32,942 nt of DNA from Pseudomonadota bacterium (GTDB lineage: Bacteria > Pseudomonadota > Gammaproteobacteria > Burkholderiales > SG8-39), in assembly GCA_021813275.1 (NCBI GenBank), contig JAKALD010000007.1, positions 1 through 32,942 on the forward strand, read 5' to 3'. The notes under the pieces are model-generated. The model worked only from the letters and a program-made list of their open reading frames with translations, was not told the origin of the DNA and searched no databases. A program made the position numbers and the translations under genes. Below are positions 15,418 through 23,758 of the stretch, piece after piece; positions within the stretch are counted from its first letter, which is position 1, and each line of letters starts with the position of its first letter.

Positions 15418-16398
15418 TCAGCGCGCGCCGGGCTCGTAGTACGCGTCGTACAGCAGGTCGAAGGTCTTCTCCGCTTCGCGCAGCAGCTCGTCCTCGGAGG
15501 ACGAGCGGCGCGAGGCGCCCTGCAGCAGGGTCTGCACGCCGGCCGCCTCGGGGACCACGGTGCCTTGAACTTCGAGAAAGTGCACGATCGCGCCGATCCT
15601 CGCCAGTGCCTGGTTCTTGCCCAGCTCGAACCGCGCCAGCATCTCCTCGAAGGTGACCCGCGCCTCGCTGTTGTCGAAGCGCGCGCCGGCGAACGCGAAG
15701 CCGAGCGCCTCGCGCGGGCACGGCTCGCCCTTGTCCAGCCAGACGAGAATTGCCTCCGGGTCGATGAAGCGGCGGATCAGCCAGGCGCAGGCGAGCCGAT
15801 CGGCCCACAACGGACGGCGCGTGGCCCAGCTGCGCCGCAGCAGGCGCTCAACCGGCGCGCGCGTCTGCGCGGACGAGGGCGGGTAAAGGAGGTCCCGGAT
15901 CGCCGCTTCCGCCCGGGCGAGCGCGGTCTCGGCTCGCTCGCGGGCCGCGCTCGGGAAGAAATCGAGGGCCGCGACGGCCTCGTATTCGCGGCGCTGCTTG
16001 TGCAGCACGCGAGCGAGAGCGGCGGGATCGGAGACGCCGAATCCGAGCCTGAGTCCCTCGATCACCTTGACGAGCGCCTCGTAGCGCGCCGAGCGGTCGA
16101 ACAGCGCGCGCAGCGCCCCCTGCTGCGGGGCATCGAGGCTCCGCGCGCGGAAGACCTGCGCGCTGCCGTCGTTCTTGACCACGTATTCGGCGAGATGCGC
16201 CACCGCGCGGCGCTTATCCTCGTGGTCGGGGAGGATATAGACGCCCTCACGCAGCATCGCCACGCCGAGCGACTCGAGCGTGCGCAGGATCAGCATGCGC
16301 GCCGGCGGGTTCTCGGTCGGAAGGCTGGCGATCAGCACCAGCCACCCGTCCAGCGCCGCCTGCGCGGCGTCGTCCTCTGGGGATTGTGGCGATTTCAT
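15418..16398 (-). CDS. chrB: ChrB-like chromate-resistance/regulatory protein
   Basis: The product is 326 aa. The N-terminal half (WLVLIASLPTENPPARM, then ILRTLESLGVAMLREGVYIL) matches the ChrB N-domain. The C-terminal half has the ChrB C-domain signature SWATRRPLWADRLACAWLIR with RRFIDPEA, the ARFDNSEARVTFEEML segment and IGAIVHFLE. ChrB acts as a chromate-responsive regulator of chrA or as an accessory resistance factor in the cytoplasm. No chrA transporter is visible within the window, so this copy is an orphan and may have another role. The start has a fair GGGGCGAG site. It is divergent from sat, sharing a 275-base intergenic region. Confidence 0.85.
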   Translation of the reverse strand: MKSPQSPEDDAAQAALDGWLVLIASLPTENPPARMLILRTLESLGVAMLREGVYILPDHEDKRRAVAHLAEYVVKNDGSAQVFRARSLDAPQQGALRALFDRSARYEALVKVIEGLRLGFGVSDPAALARVLHKQRREYEAVAALDFFPSAARERAETALARAEAAIRDLLYPPSSAQTRAPVERLLRRSWATRRPLWADRLACAWLIRRFIDPEAILVWLDKGEPCPREALGFAFAGARFDNSEARVTFEEMLARFELGKNQALARIGAIVHFLEVQGTVVPEAAGVQTLLQGASRRSSSEDELLREAEKTFDLLYDAYYEPGAR

Positions 16399-16527
16399 CG
16401 GCGCTCGCCCCGCGGGGGCGCGAGCATTTTGCGGGACGGCGCGACCGCGCGCAACGCCGCCGACGGGCCTCGGGCCGGGCGCGCGTGGCGCTCCGCGAAA
16501 CCGAGTTAAGCCCTTGAATCAGTGACG

Positions 16528-16539
16528 TGGATCAATCCA
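16528..16539. promoter_or_regulatory. Palindrome upstream of sat
   Basis: TGGAT-CA-ATCCA is a perfect 5-2-5 inverted repeat followed by TTAAAATT, 135 bases before the sat start, in the sat/chrB divergent region (16399-16673). The ten bases TGGATCAATC also occur in the palindrome upstream of soxY. I saw no further copy of TGGATCAATC while reading. Otherwise the intergenic region shows no clear promoter. Confidence 0.42.
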
Positions 16540-16673
16540 TTAAAATTCTGAAGTTGTGGGCCCGGCGTTGCCTTCGGAACAATGCGGGCGGAGACCAGAG
16601 CGTGCACGCCGCGGCGTGAAGGCCGTCGGCGCGCATGCTCGCACCCGCATCGCATAACCCGACAGAGTCGATC

Positions 16674-17891
16674 ATGCCCGGATTGGTACGGCCGCACGGA
16701 GGGGGCGCGCTTCGGCCGCTCGCGCTCACCGCAGACGCGCTCAGAGCGGAGCGCACGCGCGCCAGGACGCTGCCCCAGCTGCGCGTCACCTCGCGCGAGA
16801 AAGGCGACCTCATCATGATGGGCATCGGCGGGTTCACCCCGCTCGACGGCTTCATGACGCGCGCCGACTGGGAAGGGGTGTGCGACGGCTACCGCATGGC
16901 GAGCGGGCTGTTTTGGCCCATCCCGGTGACGCTCTCCGCCGACGAGGTGTTCGCCGACGGCGTTCGCACCGGAGCCGAGGTGGCGCTCGTCGACCCGGAT
17001 ACGGACGAGATCCTCGCGACGATGCGCGTGACCGAGAAGTACCGCATCGACAAGGCGCACGAGTGCATGTCGGTATTCCGCACGACCGATCTCGAGCACC
17101 CGGGCGTGAAGATGGTGATGGCGCAAGGCGACGTGAACCTCGCCGGCCCGGTGAAAGTGCTCAGCGACGGCGGCTTCAAGGAAAAATACGGCGAGCTGTT
17201 CATGACCCCCGCCGAGACGCGCGCCGAGTTCGAGCGCCTGGGCTGGGCCAAGGTGGCGGCCTTCCAGACGCGCAACCCGATGCACCGCTCGCACGAGTAT
17301 CTCGCCAAGGTGGCGATCGAGACCTGCGACGGCGTGCTGATCCACTCGCTGCTCGGCAAGCTCAAGCCGGGCGACATTCCGGCCGAAGTGCGCACGCGCG
17401 CGATCGCGACGCTGATCGAGCGCTATTTCCAGGCCAACACCGTGGTGCAGGCGGGCTACCCGCTCGACATGCGCTACGCGGGCCCGCGCGAGGCGCTGCT
17501 GCACGCGCTGTTCCGGCAGAACTACGGCTGCTCGCATCAGATCGTCGGCCGCGACCACGCGGGCGTGGGCAGCTATTACGGGCCGTTCGACGCGCACAAG
17601 ATCTTCGACGAGATCCCGAAGGATGCGCTCGAGACGCAGCCGCTCAAGATCGACTGGACCTTCTGGTGCTACAAGTGCGGCGGGATGGCCTCGGCCAGGA
17701 CCTGTCCGCATGGGGACGCCGACCGGCTGCTCGTGTCCGGGACGAAGCTGCGCAAGTGGCTGTCCGAGGGCGCCGAAGTGCCCGCCGAATTCTCGCGTCC
17801 GGAGGTCCTGCAGATCCTGCGCGATTACTACGGCTCGCTCGAAGCGGGCGAGAAGGTGGAGGTCAAGCTGGTGGGCCACTCGGCCCGCTGA
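16674..17891 (+). CDS. sat: Sulfate adenylyltransferase (ATP sulfurylase)
   Basis: The product is 405 aa from ATG 16674, giving [16 protein letters not shown] like the MxLVxPHG start of the family; an in-frame ATG at 16635 is possible but adds nothing conserved. Nucleotide-site motifs are [12 protein letters not shown] (from residue 198) and [16 protein letters not shown] (from 292). C332, C335, C344 and H346 (CYKCGG...TCPHG) form the zinc knuckle of Sat from sulfur oxidisers and sulfate reducers. In a sulfur oxidiser the enzyme runs as APS + pyrophosphate to ATP + sulfate in the cytoplasm, the substrate-level phosphorylation step after Apr. There is no kinase domain and no aprAB in this window. 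The gene stands alone, with a strong terminator. Confidence 0.96.
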   Translation: MPGLVRPHGGGALRPLALTADALRAERTRARTLPQLRVTSREKGDLIMMGIGGFTPLDGFMTRADWEGVCDGYRMASGLFWPIPVTLSADEVFADGVRTGAEVALVDPDTDEILATMRVTEKYRIDKAHECMSVFRTTDLEHPGVKMVMAQGDVNLAGPVKVLSDGGFKEKYGELFMTPAETRAEFERLGWAKVAAFQTRNPMHRSHEYLAKVAIETCDGVLIHSLLGKLKPGDIPAEVRTRAIATLIERYFQANTVVQAGYPLDMRYAGPREALLHALFRQNYGCSHQIVGRDHAGVGSYYGPFDAHKIFDEIPKDALETQPLKIDWTFWCYKCGGMASARTCPHGDADRLLVSGTKLRKWLSEGAEVPAEFSRPEVLQILRDYYGSLEAGEKVEVKLVGHSAR

Positions 17892-18199
17892 CGTTGCGCG
17901 GGGCCCGCGCAGCGGGCGTGGTCCCGCGAAAGCGGGAACCCTCCACTTGGAACCCCCGCACGGGAAACCGGCGGGGGTTCTTGTTTTTCCGGGCTTCGCC
18001 GAGGGTGGCAATGCCGATCGTGATCCCAGCCGCCGCCGTGCAGCTCGAGCTCGATGTTCGGGCCGTAGTAGGGGTAGTAGTACCCCGGTGCCGCCCAGTA
18101 GTCGTCCCGATCGTAATACCCGGGTCCGGCCGGAACGGCCACGCAGGCGCTCACCAGCGTAAGCGCCGCCAGCGCCAAGGTGGCTTTCACGAGTCTCAT
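17828..18199 (-). CDS. Small Tyr/Gly-rich lipoprotein overlapping the sat 3' end
   Basis: The product is 123 aa. The start at ATG 18199 has a strong AGGAGG. A lipoprotein signal ([19 protein letters not shown], Cys19) is followed by a Tyr-rich segment ([20 protein letters not shown]) and a Gly/His stretch ([12 protein letters not shown]) as in many small outer-membrane lipoproteins of proteobacteria. Such proteins usually end just after the His-rich stretch; here the frame continues about 55 more residues through the antisense of the sat terminator and 64 bases of the sat coding end. That tail looks unselected (Pro/Ser/Arg-rich), so the natural stop may have been lost. The function is unknown. 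Confidence 0.65.
   Translation of the reverse strand: MRLVKATLALAALTLVSACVAVPAGPGYYDRDDYWAAPGYYYPYYGPNIELELHGGGWDHDRHCHPRRSPEKQEPPPVSRAGVPSGGFPLSRDHARCAGPAQRQRAEWPTSLTSTFSPASSEP
17950..17988 (+). terminator. Rho-independent terminator of sat
   Basis: GAACCCCCGC pairs perfectly with GCGGGGGTTC (10 bp), and inside it CGG-GAAA-CCG adds a GNRA-type loop stem. The hairpin is followed by TTGTTTTT on the plus strand, 58 bases after the sat stop. It is also read in antisense by the lipoprotein gene. Confidence 0.92.
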
Positions 18200-18342
18200 G
18201 ATCGCGTCCTCCTTGACCGCTTGGACAGCGGGGAGCGAGATCGGTATCCGACTGAAGCGTGACAATATGTAACCGCGCCGCGCGCGCAGGTGTCGCGCAC
18301 GAACGACGGTCGCACGCTCGGCAGTCCCGAACGCCCTCTTCT

Positions 18343-19029
18343 TCAGGCGAACCCGCGCGCCGCCGCCGCGACGCCGACGCCGCCCGCGGCGACGAGGAGC
18401 GCTGCCCAGAGGAGGTCGACGTTCAACCACGAGCGCCGCAGCAGCTCGAGCCCCAGGTGCCGGTAGACGAGCCAAGCGAGCGCGCCGCCCGTCGCCACCA
18501 TGGCGAGCGTGTGAACACTGGCGGCGGCGAGTGTCAGCCCGAGACCGCCGCGGGCGATCTCGAGGAGCGCCTGGTGGCCGCCATGCGCGGCGCCAGGTCC
18601 CGCGCACAGTCCGAGAATGACCGGCACGAGCATGAGACCGGCCCCGTGCGCGGTCGCCATCAGGAACGACCACAGCGTGAGGTGGGACGGCCCGATCCGC
18701 GTCAGGAAGCGTGGATGCCGCCGGGCGAAGAGCTTGTAGAGGCCGAACGCCGCCACGAGCAACCCTGCCGCGAGCTGGATTTCGCCGAGCCGCTCGAGAT
18801 ACAAACCGAGCAGCGCGACGGGCAGCAGCGCCGCCGCCATCGCGAGAAAATGCCCGAGTGCGATCGGCGGGAGCGCCGCGAACACCGCGCGCGTGCGCCT
18901 CGCCTGCATGCCGTTCGATACCGCGAAGAGCCAGCCCATCGCCGGGTTCGCGCCGTGAAACGCGCCCAGCGCCAGGACCGCCGACCACACCCAGGCGTGC
19001 CGGCCGAGGCTCTCCGCCAGCTCGCCCAC
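18343..19029 (-). CDS. Polytopic membrane protein coupled to the SBP56 gene
   Basis: The product is 228 aa with about six hydrophobic segments. Notable conserved-looking motifs are GAFHGANPAMGWLFAV in the first membrane segment, GHFLAMAAALLPVALLGLYL in the second, and TAHGAGLMLVPVI further on; His residues inside membrane segments suggest metal or small-molecule handling, as in NicO/HupE/RcnA-type transporters, but I cannot assign it to one of these families. It starts 9 bases after the SBP56 stop, so the two are translated together and probably work together. SBP56-type methanethiol oxidases need copper, so a metal or product transporter is a reasonable guess and no more than that. Confidence 0.75.
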   Translation of the reverse strand: MGELAESLGRHAWVWSAVLALGAFHGANPAMGWLFAVSNGMQARRTRAVFAALPPIALGHFLAMAAALLPVALLGLYLERLGEIQLAAGLLVAAFGLYKLFARRHPRFLTRIGPSHLTLWSFLMATAHGAGLMLVPVILGLCAGPGAAHGGHQALLEIARGGLGLTLAAASVHTLAMVATGGALAWLVYRHLGLELLRRSWLNVDLLWAALLVAAGGVGVAAAARGFA

Positions 19030-19038
19030 GCGGAGCGC

Positions 19039-20439
19039 TCAGGCTGACGGAAAGCAGAACGAGTCGGTCGAGCAGTCGCCGCCTTCGAGGCGCACCTGGT
19101 GCGAGCGGTAGCCGGGCTCGAACTCGACGCAGAAGTTCCGATCGAGCGCCAGGCCGCCGTTGGCCCTCGCCATCGCCATCATCCCGGGCACGCCGCCGGG
19201 ATAGAACTGGTCGTCCCACGTGCTGTAGAGCGAGTTCGTGAAGTACACGCGCTCGCCGTCGCGGCTGATCTCGACCATCTGCGGGCCGCCGCCGAACGCC
19301 GTGCCGCTCGGGTGCGGCGTGTGCCGGGCGACGCCGCCGACCCGCACCGAGCCCGTGAGCCTGGGGCTCATCGGGTCGGACACGTCGTATTGCCGCAGCT
19401 CGCCCGTCCCCCAGCAGGCGACGTAGAGGAACCGATCGTCGAGCGAGAGGTCGATGTCGCTGATCAGCGGCGGCACGGCCTTGAACGACTTGAGCAGATC
19501 CGGAAGCTGCGCCGGATCGGCCGGCTCGGGCGGGACGACCGCGGTCTTCTTCGCCTTGAACTTGCCGTTTTCGCGGTACCAGGTCCAGATGGAGGCTTCG
19601 AGGTTCGTGGTATCGACCACGACGCCGACGAAGCCGTAGTCCTTCGTCGGCTCGTGCGCCGGCCGGACCTCGAGCGCCATCTGGTGGTTGGCGCCCAGGT
19701 CGATGGTCTGCAGATGCCGTCGCCGGTGCAGGTCCCAGAAGTGCAGCCGATGGCCGTAGCGGTTGCCGAGCAGGTCCTCGGCGACCAGGCCGTTCTCGAA
19801 CTGCGGCGGCAGCCCCCACTCGCTCGAGATCATGTAGTCGTGCGGGATGTTCCACCAGAAGTCGTAGCTCAGGCGCTGGTCGCCGCGCTCCATCTCCCAG
19901 CGCCCGAGGACTTCGAAGCTCTCGCAGTCCAGAAGGAAGATTCCGGGAACGCCGTCGGTACCGTCGGCCCCTTTGCCGCCGAGCGTGCTGATGTAGACGC
20001 CCTCCGGCCCGCAATGCACGGTGTGCGGCCGCGAGTAGCCGGTCTTCTTCACGACCTCTTCCGGCTCGATCACCTTGACGATGGCCGCCTTCGTCGGTTC
20101 GGGCTTGGTGTCGACGATATAGAGCCGCGAGGAGCGCAGCCCCGGGACGATGAGATAGCGCCGCTCGGTGAACGGATGACCGTTGAGCGGGCAGAGCATC
20201 GAGCTGCAGGCATTCCAGCCGAAGTGGTGCAGCTCGTCGCCCACGTGGCCGAGCTCCACCTTGTGGACCGGCCGGCCGTAGCTCGCCGAGCCCGGCGCGA
20301 GATCGACGACCGCAAGCGCATCGGGTCGGGACTTGTCGGCTCGAAGCAAAGCCACGTAGGCATAGCGCTCGTCCGGAGCCTCCATGGCGAGGCGCGGCGA
20401 CGGGTAGAACGTAGGGTCGGGACGCAGCACGGCAGGCAT
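19039..20439 (-). CDS. SBP56 selenium-binding protein / methanethiol oxidase-like
   Basis: The product is 466 aa, the usual SBP56 length. Family landmarks are ELHHFGWNACSSMLCPLNG, RPHTVHCGPEGVYISTLG, YDFWWNIPHDYMISSEWG, ISDIDLSLDDRFLYVACWG, GGVARHTPHPSGTAFGGG, and YRSHQVRLEGGDCSTDSFCF at the C-terminus. The fold is a beta-propeller with surface His residues. Bacterial members (MtoX) oxidise methanethiol to formaldehyde, H2S and H2O2; others are named only for selenium binding. No signal peptide is seen, unlike the periplasmic MtoX. The SenC/SCO1 and MauG neighbours of mtoX are absent; a membrane protein follows instead. There is a strong Shine-Dalgarno (GAGGAGAGGAGG) and a sigma-70-like promoter upstream. 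Confidence 0.93.
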   Translation of the reverse strand: MPAVLRPDPTFYPSPRLAMEAPDERYAYVALLRADKSRPDALAVVDLAPGSASYGRPVHKVELGHVGDELHHFGWNACSSMLCPLNGHPFTERRYLIVPGLRSSRLYIVDTKPEPTKAAIVKVIEPEEVVKKTGYSRPHTVHCGPEGVYISTLGGKGADGTDGVPGIFLLDCESFEVLGRWEMERGDQRLSYDFWWNIPHDYMISSEWGLPPQFENGLVAEDLLGNRYGHRLHFWDLHRRRHLQTIDLGANHQMALEVRPAHEPTKDYGFVGVVVDTTNLEASIWTWYRENGKFKAKKTAVVPPEPADPAQLPDLLKSFKAVPPLISDIDLSLDDRFLYVACWGTGELRQYDVSDPMSPRLTGSVRVGGVARHTPHPSGTAFGGGPQMVEISRDGERVYFTNSLYSTWDDQFYPGGVPGMMAMARANGGLALDRNFCVEFEPGYRSHQVRLEGGDCSTDSFCFPSA

Positions 20440-20541
20440 GACGGATCCTCCTCTCCTCGGATTGCGAATCGCGTCCTCGCCGGCAGGCCGCGCGCCCAGC
20501 CTGCTCGCCTCGGTCGCCGGCAGCTCGGGGTCGCTCGTCTC

Positions 20542-20569
20542 AATATAGACCTACGTCGGCGCACTTCAA
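20542..20569 (-). promoter_or_regulatory. Sigma-70-type promoter of the SBP56 operon
   Basis: On the minus strand TTGAAG (20569-20564) and TATATT (20547-20542) are separated by 16 bases. They lie about 100 bases upstream of ATG 20439, in an AT-richer patch. This and the terminator at 20712 are all I see in the gene-free stretch 20440-20770. Confidence 0.6.
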
Positions 20570-20711
20570 GGACAGCGAAGCGCACCATCGCGCGGGCGGC
20601 GAACGCGCCGGTATTGCTGCGCTGCAGGCTGTTCCGAGGCGCTCAGAGAATTCCGGGCGCGCAGTCCTTCGCCGCGCGATGGTCAACTTCGCGCTCGACA
20701 ACAAGGACTGG

Positions 20712-20737
20712 AAAACCGCGCCCGGCAAGCCGCGCGG
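20712..20737 (-). terminator. Probable terminator of the StrF-like glycosyltransferase gene
   Basis: On the minus strand CCGCGC and GCGCGG form a stem with a small inner GGC-TT-GCC pairing, followed directly by TTTTCC. It lies 34 bases after the stop at 20771. The outer stem is short, so strength is uncertain. Confidence 0.55.
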
Positions 20738-20770
20738 GGGTCTTTGTCGCCCGCGGCCGCGGGGTCGCGC

Positions 20771-21829
20771 TCAGCCGTCCGGGTCACCCGGCAGCGCGAT
20801 AAGCTGCTCGGTCAGGTCAGGCCACTCCTCGAGGTCGTCGGTCAGAAACCTCGCGCTCTGCAGCGAAGGCGCGGGCCTGGGCCTGAGCCGGCCGCGGTGC
20901 TTGGCGGTGAAGCGCTTGGCGTAGCGCCTCCAGGCCTCGTCGTAGCGGCCTCTCGAGAAATGGCAAAGCAGCAGGTCGTTGCGCACGGCGAGCCGGTACC
21001 CCATCTGGGCCGCGCGGAAGCTGAAGTCGAGGTCGTAGAAGTGCCAGCCGTCGAAGCGCTCCTCGTCGAAGCCGACGCGGTCGGCGGCATCGCGCCGCGC
21101 GGCGAACAGCACTCCGTCGAATGCTTCAATGCCGCGCGCGCTGCGCGCGCGCACGCCATACACCGCGACCTCCCAACCCGCGCCGTCTTCGTTCGGATGC
21201 GCGACCTGGCCGTGCGTATGCGCCCCGCCGCTTGCGGCCCAGGTCGTTCCGCTCATCCAGTCGCTGCCGGCGACGCCGAGCAGGTCCGCCTCGGCGAGCC
21301 CGGCATAAAGCTTGGCGGCGAAATCGCGCGAGATGATCCGGATGTCGTCGTGCGAGAACACCACCAGCTCGCCTTTGCTGCGGCGCAGCCCGCGGTTGTA
21401 CCCCTCGCACAGCGAGCGCGCGTCATGGATGCCCACGATCTCGTGCGGCACGTCCTTCAGCAGCTCGCGGTACTGGGCGCTCGCCTGCGCGAAGCGCTCG
21501 GGCTTGATGCTGCACATCACGACCGACACGAGCGCGCCGCGCGCGCGATCCCGCAGCGGCAGCAGCGGCGCGCGCACGCCGCGCGCCCGAGCCATGCGCG
21601 CCCGCGCCAGCGCTTCGCCGACGCGGCAGTGATGCCAGAACGCTTGCGGCGGAGAAATTGCGCACGATGCGGAGAACACGTGCGCCGCCTCCTCCGGCCG
21701 ATCGAGCCTGAGCAGGAGGCTGCCGAGCATGTACTGCTGCGCCGGCTCCGCGGCACCGCGGGCGAATCGGCGCTCGAGCAGCCTCGCGGCGTCCTCGAGA
21801 GAGAGCCCGGCGATTTCGGCGCGCACCAC
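20771..21829 (-). CDS. StrF-like family 2 glycosyltransferase with helical N-terminus
   Basis: The product is 352 aa from GTG 21829. Residues about 100-325 are a GT-A fold of the StrF type: VSVVMCSIKPERF, SLCEGYNRGLRRSKGELVVF followed by SHDDI (DxD-like metal site), DLLGVAGSDWMSG, EAFDGVLFAARR and DGWHFYDLDFSFRAAQMGY. About 100 helical TPR-like residues precede it. GTG 21829 has no Shine-Dalgarno. The same frame is open back to a TAG near 21961, and a Shine-Dalgarno-like GGGGGGAG sits 6 bases before an in-frame ATC at 21913. From there the peptide would read LRSLLRSVFARANGRQ, matching the basic N-termini of the TPR-glycosyltransferases at 4864 and 6945. The ATG may have mutated to ATC. It stands alone; the acceptor is unknown. 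Confidence 0.8.
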   Translation of the reverse strand: MVRAEIAGLSLEDAARLLERRFARGAAEPAQQYMLGSLLLRLDRPEEAAHVFSASCAISPPQAFWHHCRVGEALARARMARARGVRAPLLPLRDRARGALVSVVMCSIKPERFAQASAQYRELLKDVPHEIVGIHDARSLCEGYNRGLRRSKGELVVFSHDDIRIISRDFAAKLYAGLAEADLLGVAGSDWMSGTTWAASGGAHTHGQVAHPNEDGAGWEVAVYGVRARSARGIEAFDGVLFAARRDAADRVGFDEERFDGWHFYDLDFSFRAAQMGYRLAVRNDLLLCHFSRGRYDEAWRRYAKRFTAKHRGRLRPRPAPSLQSARFLTDDLEEWPDLTEQLIALPGDPDG

Positions 21830-22170
21830 ATCGAGCTGCGCGCGCAGCGTGAGCGTCCGGCCCTGCCGGCCGTTTGCCCTCGCGAATACCGACCTGAGCA
21901 GGCTGCGTAGGATGGTCCACTCCCCCCGAGGCGCGCGAGCACGAGAAAGCGCGCTGCCCTACCCGCGCCGCTGCCCGGCATTATAGGAGCGGCCGATGGG
22001 CGCCGACGCGGTTGCAGCCGCGAGCGGACCGAGCCGGGTGCCGCGGAGCCGAACAGGGTGCGCGCGGCCGACCGGAGCGAGGCGACGAAAGGCGCGGCGA
22101 TGTTTCTGCACACGATGGGGACGCGTAGAATTCACGGGCTCTGGTCCTTCCGGAACAGATAACCCCGACG

Positions 22171-22929
22171 ATGTCCACGGAAAACGAATTCCGCCTCGAG
22201 ATGCCGCCGCACAGCCCGGTCGTTCCGGTGCAGATGTGGGAGCACGACACGCTGCGCTTTCGCTGCCACAAGGGCATTGCCTGCTTCAACAAGTGCTGCG
22301 AGAACGCCGACATCCTGCTCACGCCCTGGGACATCGTGCGCATGGCGCCGCATTCCGGCATCACCACGCGCGAGGCGATCGACCGCTACACGGTCGACTT
22401 CCAGATGGACGGCCAGGGCATGCCGGGGCTCAAGCTCGCGCGCAAGGAGGGCTCGACCGCGTGCCTGCACCTGACGCCCGAGGGCTGCGGCATCTATGCC
22501 GACCGGCCTGCCGCCTGCCGCTACTATCCCCTCGGCAGCGTGGCGCTGCGCAAGAAGGACGCGAGCGCGGTCGAGGATTCCTACTTCGTGGTGAAGGAGA
22601 AGCACTGCCTCGGCCACAACGAGCCGCACGAGCAGACGATCGCCGCGTACCGCCGCGAGCAGGGCATCGAGCCCTACGACGAGGCGAACCGCGAGTGGCG
22701 CGACATCGTGCTGAAGAAGCGCTCGAGCGGCCCGACGGTGGGCGAGCCGCCTGCCTCAAGCTCGCGATGCGCTTTCTCAGGCAGTCGCTGTTCGGCGAGA
22801 CCACGCTCAAGGTGCGCGAGGACGCGGCCGAGCGGCGCAAGCGCGCCTACCGCGAGCGCCTGGAGCGCGAGGCGCGCGAGAAGGCCGCGCAGCACGCCGA
22901 GCAGCAGGACCGGATGTACGACTCGCTGA
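22171..22929 (+). CDS. YkgJ-family cysteine-cluster protein with disrupted C-terminus
   Basis: Residues 1-193 are a good CxxxxxCxxxCC cluster protein of the YkgJ type: C32, C38, C42, C43 ([13 protein letters not shown]), then C98, C106 and C116 ([19 protein letters not shown]), which probably bind an Fe-S cluster or zinc. [13 protein letters not shown] at 181-193 is also family-like. After about 22750 this frame becomes Ser/Arg/Cys-rich nonsense to 22929, while the +2 frame reads a sensible charged helix that ends on the cbbQ start. I infer a frameshift, probably with an internal deletion, because about 50 residues expected between the two parts seem missing. The gene leads the cbbQ-cbbO operon; a role in metal supply or maturation is only a guess. 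The start lacks a good Shine-Dalgarno. Confidence 0.75.
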   Translation: MSTENEFRLEMPPHSPVVPVQMWEHDTLRFRCHKGIACFNKCCENADILLTPWDIVRMAPHSGITTREAIDRYTVDFQMDGQGMPGLKLARKEGSTACLHLTPEGCGIYADRPAACRYYPLGSVALRKKDASAVEDSYFVVKEKHCLGHNEPHEQTIAAYRREQGIEPYDEANREWRDIVLKKRSSGPTVGEPPASSSRCAFSGSRCSARPRSRCARTRPSGASAPTASAWSARRARRPRSTPSSRTGCTTR

Positions 22930-22946
22930 AGGAGCAGGGCTGGTGA
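22752..22946 (+). pseudogene. Out-of-frame 3' remnant of the YkgJ-family gene
   Basis: In the frame offset by two bases, codons from 22752 read [20 protein letters not shown], then [17 protein letters not shown] and a charged coiled coil ending DSLKEQGW. In YkgJ-type proteins I recall, a similar FGFRWLKxxLFGExTLKLRE segment forms the C-terminus, so this looks like the lost tail of the upstream frame. Its TGA (22944-22946) overlaps the cbbQ GTG (22943-22945), the usual sign of translational coupling, which argues that it was once translated. An ATG at 22767 could start it separately but has no ribosome site. Confidence 0.6.
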
Positions 22947-23758
22947 ACGCACCTCGCGCGGCTGAGGCGACCGCGCTGATGGTGAGCGAGGAGCCCTACT
23001 ACCGGGCGGTGCGCGGCGAGGCGGAGCTGTTCGAGGCGGCGCACCGCAACCGCGTGCCGGTGCTGCTCAAGGGCCCCACCGGCTGCGGCAAGACGCGCTT
23101 CATGGAGTACATGGCGTGGCGCCTGGGACGGCCGCTCGTGACGGTGGCCTGCCACGACGACCTGACCGCGGCCGACCTCGTCGGCCGCTACCTCGTGACG
23201 GCCGACGAGACCGTGTGGCTGGACGGGCCGATGACCCACGCGGTGCGCATCGGCGCGCTGCTCTACCTCGACGAGATCGTCGAAGCGCGCAAGGACACCA
23301 CGGTCGTGATTCACCCGCTCGCCGACGACCGGCGCACGCTGTTCATCGAGAAGCGCGGCGAGGTGCTGCACGCGCCGCCGGAGTTCATGCTCGCGATATC
23401 GTACAACCCGGGCTACCAGAGCGTGCTGAAGGAGCTCAAGCAGTCGACGCGCCAGCGCTTCGTGGCGCTCGACTTCGACTACCCCGCCGCGGAGCTCGAG
23501 GCGGCGATCGTGGCGCGCGAGAGCGGCATCGACGCAGCCGCCGCCGAGCGCCTGGTGCGCCTCGCGCACATGACGCGCAACCTCAAGGGCAACGGCCTGA
23601 ACGAGGGCGCCTCGACGCGCCTCCTGGTGCACGCCGGCAAGCTCATCGCGCAGGGCGTGGCGCCGCGCGCGGCCTGCGAAGGCGCGATCTCGCAGGCGCT
23701 CACCGACGAGCGCGAGATGCTCGCGGCGCTCAATGAGCTCGTCACCTCGGTCTTCTGA
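22943..23758 (+). CDS. cbbQ: CbbQ/NirQ/NorQ-type MoxR AAA+ ATPase
   Basis: The product is 271 aa. GTG 22943 has AAGGAG upstream and overlaps the preceding TGA. Walker A is GPTGCGKT (44-51), Walker B LLYLDE (D110, E111); [15 protein letters not shown] and [20 protein letters not shown] are hallmarks of the CbbQ/NorQ clade. With its VWA partner CbbO it forms a hetero-complex that remodels a target enzyme, usually removing inhibitors from RuBisCO (CbbQO) or inserting metal into NO reductase (NorQD). Neither cbbL/M nor norCB is visible here, so the target cannot be fixed from context. The 3' end overlaps cbbO by 26 bases. Confidence 0.92.
   Translation: MNAPRAAEATALMVSEEPYYRAVRGEAELFEAAHRNRVPVLLKGPTGCGKTRFMEYMAWRLGRPLVTVACHDDLTAADLVGRYLVTADETVWLDGPMTHAVRIGALLYLDEIVEARKDTTVVIHPLADDRRTLFIEKRGEVLHAPPEFMLAISYNPGYQSVLKELKQSTRQRFVALDFDYPAAELEAAIVARESGIDAAAAERLVRLAHMTRNLKGNGLNEGASTRLLVHAGKLIAQGVAPRAACEGAISQALTDEREMLAALNELVTSVF

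Noticed and set aside
15418-17891. A chromate-resistance operon with chrB
   Set aside because: No chrA transporter is near; sat on the other side belongs to sulfur oxidation, so only an orphan ChrB-like gene is supported.
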